This document shows, in pieces, positions 40,646 to 46,988 of a stretch of DNA of 46,988 nt. Made by a program: the position numbers and the translations under genes. Source of the stretch: a bacterium (GTDB lineage: Bacteria; Actinomycetota; Acidimicrobiia; Spongiisociales; JAENVV01). Where the stretch lies: positions 1 through 46,988 of the forward strand of contig JAHEDI010000026.1 of assembly GCA_024641305.1 (NCBI GenBank), read 5' to 3'. Position 1 is the stretch's first letter. Each line of letters opens with the position of its first letter. The notes below the pieces were generated by a model. It was not told the origin of the DNA. It ran no database searches and saw only the letters and a program-made list of their open reading frames with translations.

Positions 40646-40954
40646 ATGTTGTTCGCACTCCAAACAGACAGTACCGCACCGGCCGGTAACGGACTCAGCA
40701 CCATCCTGCTGTTCGGTGGCATGTTCACCGTCTATTACTTTCTTTTTGTGAGGCCGCAGCGTCGCCGTCAGCAAGAGCGCCTGGCCCTCGCCAGGGCGGT
40801 TGAGATCGGCGATCGCGTACGTACCGCCTCCGGGTTGCACGGTGTGGTGGTTTCGACAACCGAAGAGACCGTGGTCCTGCGTCTTACCGACGGTCAAGCC
40901 GAGTTTGATCGCCGGGCCATCGCCCAACGTTTGAGTGATGACGATGCGTCGTAG
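40646..40954 (+). CDS. yajC: preprotein translocase accessory subunit YajC
   Basis: 102 residues: one N-terminal membrane helix (NGLSTILLFGGMFTVYYFLFV) followed by the RPQRRRQQERLALARAVEIGDRVRTASGLHGVVV signature and a beta-rich tail. It belongs to the SecDF-YajC complex. GGAG precedes the ATG; the 3' end overlaps secD. Confidence 0.93.
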   Translation: MLFALQTDSTAPAGNGLSTILLFGGMFTVYYFLFVRPQRRRQQERLALARAVEIGDRVRTASGLHGVVVSTTEETVVLRLTDGQAEFDRRAIAQRLSDDDAS

Positions 40955-42440
40955 CATCGTTCGCCTTTCCATCATTTTGGTGATCGCCTGGGGCGGGATC
41001 GCCTACAGTTTTTCGACGGGACACTTCCCGCTACTCGGCCTTGATCTACGGGGCGGGGTCGAGGCGCTTCTCACTTCGCCACCGGGGACCGATCCTGACG
41101 TGCTCGACGTGGCAGTCGATGTTCTCCGGGCCCGGATCGAGGGGATCGGAAATGTCCAGGAACCGGAGATAACCGTCGTGGGTGACAGTCAGAATCTCGA
41201 CGTTCTCGTCCAGTTGCCAGGTGTCGAAAACCTCGATGAGGCACTGAACGTGCTTGGTCAAACGGGCCAGTTGTCATTTCGCCCCGTGTATGACGAGCAA
41301 TTGCCGGACGGATCTTCGGCAGTTGACGTTTTCGGCCCGTGCCCGGCGGTCTATCAACTCGATGACCAACCGTTCCCTGCCCCACCGGTCGCAGCCGACG
41401 GACTCACAACGCCCGATGATCCCAGCCAGGCCGCCTGGTTGCCGGTTCGCGACGATACCGGCGTTGTCACAGCGAAATATCTGGTCGGACCCGCCCAATT
41501 GATGGGGACCGGCATCGCGGATGCGCTTGCGCAGTTGCAGGGCACGTCTGCCATTGACGCCGGATGGAGTGTCTCCCTAACCCTTAATGCCGAGGGCGAA
41601 GGCGCCTTCACTCAACTCACAAAAGACGCCGCCAGTTGTCAGCCAAGCGCTCAAGTTGTGCACCCGAGTCGTCGTATTGCCATCGTTCTCGACGGCGAAA
41701 TCCTCACCGCTCCGCCAGTTGCTTCGAGCGTGGATCCGGGGATCGGCATCGCCGGCGGTCGGGCATCCATCGGGATCGGTGGTACCGATGATGCCGCCGC
41801 CGCTGAGGCAGCCCAGCTAACCATCGTCCTTCGATACGGCGCCCTGCCGATATCCCTTGCGGTCGGTAATGTCGAGAAGGTCTCCGCCACCCTGGGCGCC
41901 GACTCACTTCAGTCCGGCATAACGGCTGGTTTGATCGGCCTGGCGCTGGTGGCCATTGTCCTGTTGGCGTATTACCGGTCGCTCGGAATCATTGCTGTCG
42001 TCGGATTGACCGTGTTCGGCTCGTTGCTCATTCTTTCGTACACCCTGCTCGGTCAGGTGCGAGGATTGTCTCTAACCCTGGCTGGTGTCACCGGTATTGT
42101 GGTTTCTGTCGGTATCACGGCGGATAGCTATATCGTGTACTTCGAACGAATAAAGGAAGAACTCCGTGGCGGGGCCCCAATGTACGCTGCCGTTTCCGAA
42201 GGGTTTAAGAAGGCGTACCGGACCATCCTTACCGCCGACTTTGTCTCGCTCATGGGTGCGTTCCTCCTCTATACGCTGGCGGTCGATCGGGTGAAAGGCT
42301 TCGCCCTGGCACTCGGGGTCGCCACCCTGCTCGACCTGCTCGTGGCCAAGTGGTTTACCCGTCATGCGGTGATGATCATGTCGGAGACGAAGATGGGAGA
42401 AGGCGGAGCGTTTTCAATTCGGGGGTTTGCAGGAGAATGA
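40944..42440 (+). CDS. secD: protein translocase subunit SecD
   Basis: About 498 residues. One N-terminal helix (RSIVRLSIILVIAWGGIAYSF) is followed by the LLGLDLRGGVEALL motif, a large outside domain with the LDVLVQLPGVENLDEALNVLGQTGQLSFRPV segment, and five C-terminal helices with the proton-relay Asp in VGITADSYIVYFERIKEELRGG. It uses the proton gradient to pull exported proteins. The start could be ATG 40944, ATG 40938 or GTG 40935; all overlap the yajC end, and 40944 has the better-spaced GAGTG. It overlaps secF by ATGA. Confidence 0.94.
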   Translation: MRRSIVRLSIILVIAWGGIAYSFSTGHFPLLGLDLRGGVEALLTSPPGTDPDVLDVAVDVLRARIEGIGNVQEPEITVVGDSQNLDVLVQLPGVENLDEALNVLGQTGQLSFRPVYDEQLPDGSSAVDVFGPCPAVYQLDDQPFPAPPVAADGLTTPDDPSQAAWLPVRDDTGVVTAKYLVGPAQLMGTGIADALAQLQGTSAIDAGWSVSLTLNAEGEGAFTQLTKDAASCQPSAQVVHPSRRIAIVLDGEILTAPPVASSVDPGIGIAGGRASIGIGGTDDAAAAEAAQLTIVLRYGALPISLAVGNVEKVSATLGADSLQSGITAGLIGLALVAIVLLAYYRSLGIIAVVGLTVFGSLLILSYTLLGQVRGLSLTLAGVTGIVVSVGITADSYIVYFERIKEELRGGAPMYAAVSEGFKKAYRTILTADFVSLMGAFLLYTLAVDRVKGFALALGVATLLDLLVAKWFTRHAVMIMSETKMGEGGAFSIRGFAGE

Positions 42441-43516
42441 GCAGCTTTACCGAACTACGCAACGGAACGGCCGGAATCGATTTTGTCGGTCCGCGGCGCA
42501 GGTGGTTCACGATCTCGGCAGTCATCATCGCCATTTCGTTTCTAAGCCTCGGGTTCCGACAAGGGCCCGGGTCACTCGGGCTCAATCTCAGCATCGACTT
42601 TGTGGGCGGATCATCAATCCAGGTTGAGAACACGGCGGGACTGTCGATTGCCGAGCTTCGAACTGCCATGGATCCGCTCGGGTTGACCGCAGTACGGATT
42701 GAGGAACTCGGAGGCGGGCAGACGTTCCGGATCCGAACCGAGACACTCGATGAGGACCGTCGGGCCAACGTGATTGCGACCATTTCCGAGGCAGTCGGTA
42801 TTTCGCCAGACAACATCGACTACCGGTCGGTCGGGCCGACATTCGGGGCACAGATCGCCAATCGAGCGCTGCTGGCACTCGGGGTATTCGTTGGCGTCGT
42901 AACGCTCTTCATCGCCTGGCGTTTCGAATGGCGTATGGCGTTCGGTGCCATAGCGGCACTCTTCCATGACCTCATCATCACCGCCGGGATATATTCGCTG
43001 TCCGGTTTTGAAGTGACGCCTTCCACAGTCGTCGCCGTGTTGACCATCCTCGGGTACTCGTTGTACGACACCGTGGTCGTATTCGACAAGATCAAAGAGA
43101 TCGAAGTCGAGGAGTCGCGCCTTGACTACGAATCAGTGGTCAACCGGGCCATGAACCTTGTACTCATGCGCTCTATCTTCACTTCTTTGACATCGCTTAT
43201 CCCGGTTGGTACGGTGCTCATCGTCGGATCGTTCTTGCTCGGCGCCGGAACCTTGACCGACTTCGCCCTTGCCCTGTTCGTCGGTATCGCCGCCGGGACC
43301 TATTCATCGATATTCATTGCTTCGCCACTCGTAGCCGCCATGCATTTGCGGGTGCCGAAGGTTCATGACAAACCGACCAAGCCGAGCCGTCCGATTAAGG
43401 AAGAGCCTGAGCCTCCCAAGGCCGCTCCCCGCAGCGTGGCAGGAGGCTCGTTCGATTCCCGGCGGCCGATATCCAATGCCGGAACTCCGCGCCCACCCAA
43501 GAAGAAGCGCCGGTAA
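42437..43516 (+). CDS. secF: protein translocase subunit SecF
   Basis: About 359 residues: an N-terminal helix (WFTISAVIIAISFLSLGF), the LNLSIDFVGGSSIQV motif, a small outside domain, and helices with AVLTILGYSLYDTVVVFDKIKE (the conserved Asp) and RSIFTSLTSLIPVG. A basic, proline-rich tail (PSRPIKEEPEPPKAAPR..PPKKKRR) extends into the cytosol, longer than in E. coli. ATG 42437 overlaps the secD stop and has AGGAGA; the longer frame lies inside secD. Confidence 0.95.
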   Translation: MSSFTELRNGTAGIDFVGPRRRWFTISAVIIAISFLSLGFRQGPGSLGLNLSIDFVGGSSIQVENTAGLSIAELRTAMDPLGLTAVRIEELGGGQTFRIRTETLDEDRRANVIATISEAVGISPDNIDYRSVGPTFGAQIANRALLALGVFVGVVTLFIAWRFEWRMAFGAIAALFHDLIITAGIYSLSGFEVTPSTVVAVLTILGYSLYDTVVVFDKIKEIEVEESRLDYESVVNRAMNLVLMRSIFTSLTSLIPVGTVLIVGSFLLGAGTLTDFALALFVGIAAGTYSSIFIASPLVAAMHLRVPKVHDKPTKPSRPIKEEPEPPKAAPRSVAGGSFDSRRPISNAGTPRPPKKKRR

Positions 43517-43549
43517 CCACAGGTAGGCCCGACCCGGCGAGGTGCGCAG

Positions 43550-43555
43550 TAGACT
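43550..43555 (+). promoter_or_regulatory. -10 element of a leaderless promoter for apt-rel
   Basis: TAGACT, six bases (TGGTCT), then GTG 43562. Confidence 0.5.
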
Positions 43556-43561
43556 TGGTCT

Positions 43562-44083
43562 GTGCCCCATTCTTCGATCAACCTCATTCGTGACATCCCT
43601 GACTTTCCGTCGCCGGGAATTATCTTCAAAGACATCACGCCCGTCCTCGCCGACGCGGCCGCTTTCCAGTCAGTGGTTTCCGACATGGCCGCCCCCTATG
43701 CGGGTATCGGACTAACCCACGTCGCCGGTATCGAGGCGCGCGGGTTCATCCTCGCCACGCCGATCGCCGATAGGCTCGGATTGGGGTTTGTGCCGATTCG
43801 CAAGCCGGGAAAACTGCCGGCGGCGACCCGGTCGGTGTCCTACAAGCTCGAGTACGGGGTCGACGAGCTACAGATCCACGAAGACGCGGTTGGTCCTGGG
43901 GATCGAGTTTTGATCGTCGACGACGTCATTGCAACCGGGGGTACGGCCGCCGCCACGATTGAACTCATCGAGCAACTCGGAGCGACTGTTGTCGGCTTGT
44001 CCGTGTACGTCGAGCTGGCGTTCTTGAACGGGGCGACTCGTCTGAACGGCACCCCTCTAACCGCCCTGGTTGTTTATGCCTAG
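43562..44083 (+). CDS. apt: adenine phosphoribosyltransferase
   Basis: 173 residues: IRDIPDFPSPGIIFKDITPVLAD at the start, GIEARGFILATPIADRLGLGFVPIRKPGKLP, and the PRPP motif VLIVDDVIATGGTAAAT. It salvages adenine to AMP. The start is GTG 43562, supported by TAGACT-N6 spacing. It overlaps the downstream rel gene by about eight bases; this pairing is common in Gram-positives. Confidence 0.95.
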   Translation: MPHSSINLIRDIPDFPSPGIIFKDITPVLADAAAFQSVVSDMAAPYAGIGLTHVAGIEARGFILATPIADRLGLGFVPIRKPGKLPAATRSVSYKLEYGVDELQIHEDAVGPGDRVLIVDDVIATGGTAAATIELIEQLGATVVGLSVYVELAFLNGATRLNGTPLTALVVYA

Positions 44084-46256
44084 CGGACCGGGGGAGGTCC
44101 CGGCCGCCCTTGAACACGTCGTGGGCGAACGACACTGGGAGCCTCACGACCTCGACTTGCTGACCCAGGCATACGAGTTGGCTGAACGCCAGCACCGCGG
44201 GCAAATACGCAAGTCGGGCCTTCCCTACATAACCCATCCGGTCGCGGTCACCGAAGTTCTGGCTGGTTACGGGATGGATCGCGACACCCTGGTTGCTGCG
44301 CTCCTGCACGATACGGTGGAGGACACCAGCTCGACGCTGGCTGAGATCGTCGCCCAGTTCGGCCCGGTCGTAGCGGCGCTGATCGACGGTGTCACCAAGC
44401 TCGACCGGGTCCATTTCGATAGTCGAGAAGAGGCACAAGCTGCGACCATTCGCAAGATGGTGGTCGCGATGGCCCAGGACGTTCGCGTGTTGCTCATCAA
44501 GTTGGCCGACCGTCTCCACAATGTTCGCACGATCGAGTTCCTTGAACCGGCGAAACAGCAGTGGGTGGCGCTTGAGACGTTGGAAATCTATGCCCCGCTG
44601 GCGCATCGCCTCGGCGTGCAGGAAATCAAGCACGAGATGGAGAATCGTTGTTTTGCGGTCCTATACCCGAAGCGGTACGACGAAATCTCGGAACTGATCG
44701 CTTTCCGTTCGCCACAACGTGAGGCCATCATCGACAAGGCTATCGGGGAAGTAGAAGGGACGCTCGGAGAGGCCGGGATTCCGGCGGTGGTTTCGGGACG
44801 CCCCAAGCACCACTATTCGATCTACAAGAAGATGGTCGACTCGGGTCAGCAATTCGAAGACATCCACGACCTCATCGGGATCCGGATCATCGTAGCCGAC
44901 GTGCAAGCCTGTTACGGCGCTCTCGGATTGATCCACACGCTTTGGCCACCGGTTCAGGGTCGGTTCAAGGACTACATTGCCATGCCAAAATTCAACCTCT
45001 ACCAGTCGATCCATACGACCGTAATCGGTCCAGACGGCAAACCGCTCGAAGTCCAGATTCGGACCCACGAGATGCATGAGCGGGCCGAATTCGGGATCGC
45101 CGCCCACTGGCGGTACAAAGAGCGGGTCGAAACCGATTCACTCCCGTGGATGGCAGATATCCGGAGACTTCAGGACGAATTCGCAGAACCAGAAGAGTTC
45201 CTTACACATCTCAAACTCGACCTGTATCAGGACGAGGTGTTCGTCCTTTCGCCAAAGGGCAGGGTGTTTTCGCTCCCACGAGGCGCCACCCCGGTGGACT
45301 TCGCGTATGTGGTGCACACAGAAGTCGGGCACCGCTGCACGGGTGCCAAGGTCAACGGTCGGCTGGTGGCCTTGGAGACCCAGCTCAATTCGGGTGATCT
45401 TGTTGAGATTGTCACATCGAAGGCTCCCGATGCCGGGCCGAGCCAGGACTGGCTGAAGTTCGTGAGGAGTTCGCGAGCCAAGGCCAAAATTCGTCAATGG
45501 TTTTCGAAAGAGCGCCGCGAGTCGGCGGTCGCCGAAGGCAAGGAAGACGTTTTTGATGCGCTTCGCAAGGAAGGACTCGGGTTGACGGCTACCCGACGCG
45601 ATCAGGTCTTGGAGCTAGTTGCGACCGAACTCGGGCACTCGTCGATCGAGGCACTCTATGCCGCAGTCGGGGAGGGCGGAGCGAGCGCAACCAACATTGC
45701 GCATCGCGTCACCAGAGAGGTTCGCCCCGAGATTGATGCCGAAGAGGACGACCTCATCGCCCCTCCCCGGCAACGAACCGTTCGCTCGGCTGGAACCGGA
45801 ATCATCGTCGAAGGGTTGGACGATGTGCTTGTCCGGGTCGCCCAATGCTGTGTGCCGGTTCCGGGCGACGAGATCGTCGGTTTTGTTACGGTCGGCCGGG
45901 GGGTGTCCGTCCATCGGTCGGACTGCACAAACCTGGCCGTGCTGGCTGATCAGCGGGACCGGATGATCGATGTCGCCTGGTCACCGGATCGCGTTGGACG
46001 ATTTGCCGTTTGGATTCAGGTCGAGGCGTTCGACCGGGCCGGTCTCCTGCGCGATGTCACGGGAGTATTTACCGACGTCGGAGGGAACATTGTGGCCTCC
46101 TCGTCGGCGACCGGCCGAGACCGTGTGGCGGTGCTCCGCTATGAGGTGGAATTGTCCGATCCCAGTCATGTTGCCAGGATCCAGACGTTGTTGCGATCGG
46201 TCGACGGGGTCTACGACGCCTTCCGGATCGTTCCTCGCGGAGACGGTACGGAGTAA
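44076..46256 (+). CDS. rel: bifunctional (p)ppGpp synthetase/hydrolase (Rel)
   Basis: About 726 residues. The hydrolase HD domain keeps its metal ligands His54 (YITHPV) and His78-Asp79 (ALLHDTVEDT), plus KLADRLHNVRTIEFL. The synthetase domain has RPKHHYSIYKKM, FKDYIAMPKFNLYQSIHTTV and LEVQIRTHEMHERAEFGIAAHW. TGS (VFVLSPKGRVFSLPRGATPVDFAYVVHTEVGHRC), a zinc-finger-type segment (RVAQCCVPVPGDEIVGF) and a C-terminal ACT domain follow. It makes and degrades the stringent-response alarmone. The start is ATG 44076 (TTG 44070 is possible) inside the apt end; both activities appear intact. Confidence 0.95.
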   Translation: MPSGPGEVPAALEHVVGERHWEPHDLDLLTQAYELAERQHRGQIRKSGLPYITHPVAVTEVLAGYGMDRDTLVAALLHDTVEDTSSTLAEIVAQFGPVVAALIDGVTKLDRVHFDSREEAQAATIRKMVVAMAQDVRVLLIKLADRLHNVRTIEFLEPAKQQWVALETLEIYAPLAHRLGVQEIKHEMENRCFAVLYPKRYDEISELIAFRSPQREAIIDKAIGEVEGTLGEAGIPAVVSGRPKHHYSIYKKMVDSGQQFEDIHDLIGIRIIVADVQACYGALGLIHTLWPPVQGRFKDYIAMPKFNLYQSIHTTVIGPDGKPLEVQIRTHEMHERAEFGIAAHWRYKERVETDSLPWMADIRRLQDEFAEPEEFLTHLKLDLYQDEVFVLSPKGRVFSLPRGATPVDFAYVVHTEVGHRCTGAKVNGRLVALETQLNSGDLVEIVTSKAPDAGPSQDWLKFVRSSRAKAKIRQWFSKERRESAVAEGKEDVFDALRKEGLGLTATRRDQVLELVATELGHSSIEALYAAVGEGGASATNIAHRVTREVRPEIDAEEDDLIAPPRQRTVRSAGTGIIVEGLDDVLVRVAQCCVPVPGDEIVGFVTVGRGVSVHRSDCTNLAVLADQRDRMIDVAWSPDRVGRFAVWIQVEAFDRAGLLRDVTGVFTDVGGNIVASSSATGRDRVAVLRYEVELSDPSHVARIQTLLRSVDGVYDAFRIVPRGDGTE

Positions 46257-46350
46257 ACTGACTAGTCATGACGGGAGTGGTTGGTTAGGTCAGTCGGCGA
46301 TCCCGAAAAAGGTCAAGGTTGACGGGCCAACCGACCGATACCTGGTACGT

Positions 46351-46988
46351 ATGCGTTTACTGCACCGCGTTCCGAATGACGAACGAGGCTTTACCCTCGT
46401 CGAAGCCATGGTTTCGCTTGTGATCATCTTTGGTCTCATGGTGGTGCTCCTTCGAACTTTCGATTCTGGAACCAGGGTTATCGTTGAAACTCGCCGGCAG
46501 GCCGTCGCTTCGGCGTTTGCGTCTGAGCTCATCGAACGCGGCCAGGCGCTCGAGTGGCAACACATGGGTTTGGCGACGTCGACCCGGGGCAATAGCTGTG
46601 CGACCGAGCAGGTCGGCTGCTACATCGGTAATCCGTTCACTGCCGGCGACCTCGTTTATGACGCCCTTGCCGATGAGTATGTGTTTGGCGGGGAGAAAGT
46701 CGTCTTTTCAAACGCCGACACATTCCGCCCGTTCCTGAACTTTTATGAACAAGTCCAGCGCGATAAGTCCTTGTTCGACAGATATCTGTTCGTAACCTCT
46801 ATTGAGAATCCGGTTACCGGTGATGAGGTCGCCCGTCGTCTGACTGCCGTCGTTCAATGGGTTCCACCGGGTGGGTTCCGCAAGGAAGTTCGTCTCGAAA
46901 CCATCGTTGCCGAGTATCAGGAGCCATCCCAGCCGTTCGTTTCGGGCACGGTCAACATGGCGGGCGGCGCGTTGCGGATTGGACCATC
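46351..46988 (+). CDS. prepilin-like (type IV pilin/pseudopilin) protein, 3' end outside window
   Basis: The frame is open from ATG 46351 to the window end (about 212 codons). After a short basic leader (MRLLHRVPNDERG) comes FTLVEAMVSLVIIFGLMVVLLRTF, the N-methylation and cleavage motif G|FTLVE followed by the hydrophobic helix of type IV pilins. The rest is a globular head with Cys pairs (SCATEQVGCY). It should be processed by a prepilin peptidase and assemble at the membrane. No Shine-Dalgarno is seen; TACCTG lies six bases upstream of the ATG, close to the leaderless pattern. It probably opens a pilus gene cluster outside the window. Confidence 0.82.
   Translation, partial: MRLLHRVPNDERGFTLVEAMVSLVIIFGLMVVLLRTFDSGTRVIVETRRQAVASAFASELIERGQALEWQHMGLATSTRGNSCATEQVGCYIGNPFTAGDLVYDALADEYVFGGEKVVFSNADTFRPFLNFYEQVQRDKSLFDRYLFVTSIENPVTGDEVARRLTAVVQWVPPGGFRKEVRLETIVAEYQEPSQPFVSGTVNMAGGALRIGP

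Noticed and set aside
46257-46350. c-di-GMP-type riboswitch before the prepilin gene, and a 6-codon frame at 46268
   Set aside because: The stretch has some complementary GG/CC blocks but none of the conserved riboswitch core. The tiny frame (MTGVVG) has no special codon content.

Overview
The window (about 47 kb, GC-rich) looks like a chromosomal piece of an actinobacterium, possibly of the Acidimicrobiia type (the class is inference). Three marker sets point to Actinobacteria: a phosphatidylinositol-mannoside cassette (pgsA, acyltransferase, pimA), a mycothiol-synthase-like gene (mshD), and an F420-type luciferase-like oxidoreductase. The order thrS / pgsA / acyltransferase / pimA / pdxS / pdxT / yebC / ruvCAB also resembles Mycobacterium. 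I found no tRNA, rRNA, insertion sequence, phage gene or CRISPR array.

Layout. 1-8.5 kb: mixed single genes (ATP-grasp fragment, two SDR proteins, cupin, OsmC, membrane proteins, a GIN-domain lipoprotein, a frameshifted gene, a tandem GNAT protein), most with their own promoters. 8.5-15.3 kb, minus strand: a catabolic block with beta-ureidopropionase-like amidohydrolase, SnoaL-like protein, class III aminotransferase, dihydropyrimidinase and luciferase-like oxidoreductase, followed by a CoA-binding protein and a MetE-type methyltransferase. This fits reductive pyrimidine (or hydantoin) breakdown to beta-amino acids and then semialdehydes. 15.4-26.7 kb: D-2-hydroxyacid dehydrogenase; an ECF sigma factor with a membrane anti-sigma candidate, divergent from a secreted SOD-like protein; a class IV aminotransferase/sulfotransferase-like pair; GrpB-like protein; M15 peptidase; patatin; mshD; and an APH-fold protein. 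26.7-46.3 kb: a mostly plus-strand housekeeping run of thrS, the PIM cassette, DUF3048 lipoprotein, PLP synthase (pdxST), yebC, ruvCAB, queA-tgt, yajC-secDF, apt and a bifunctional (p)ppGpp enzyme. Citrate synthase sits inside this run on the opposite strand. The window ends in a truncated prepilin-like gene.

Regulation visible in the sequence: (i) at least eight genes have a TANNNT hexamer exactly six bases before an ATG/GTG and no Shine-Dalgarno, the signature of leaderless transcripts; (ii) the ECF locus carries two divergent copies of TGTCACC-N18-CGTC, one toward the sigma gene and one toward the SOD-like gene; (iii) a leaderless-type promoter before mshD points at a 7-codon frame reading MLKCCRC, either a cysteine-sensing leader peptide or the mark of a one-base deletion in the mshD start region.

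Many genes overlap by ATGA, TAATG, GTGA or TGATG junctions, which supports the start choices and operon calls. Functions come from recognised motifs and remembered family features; no database search was possible.
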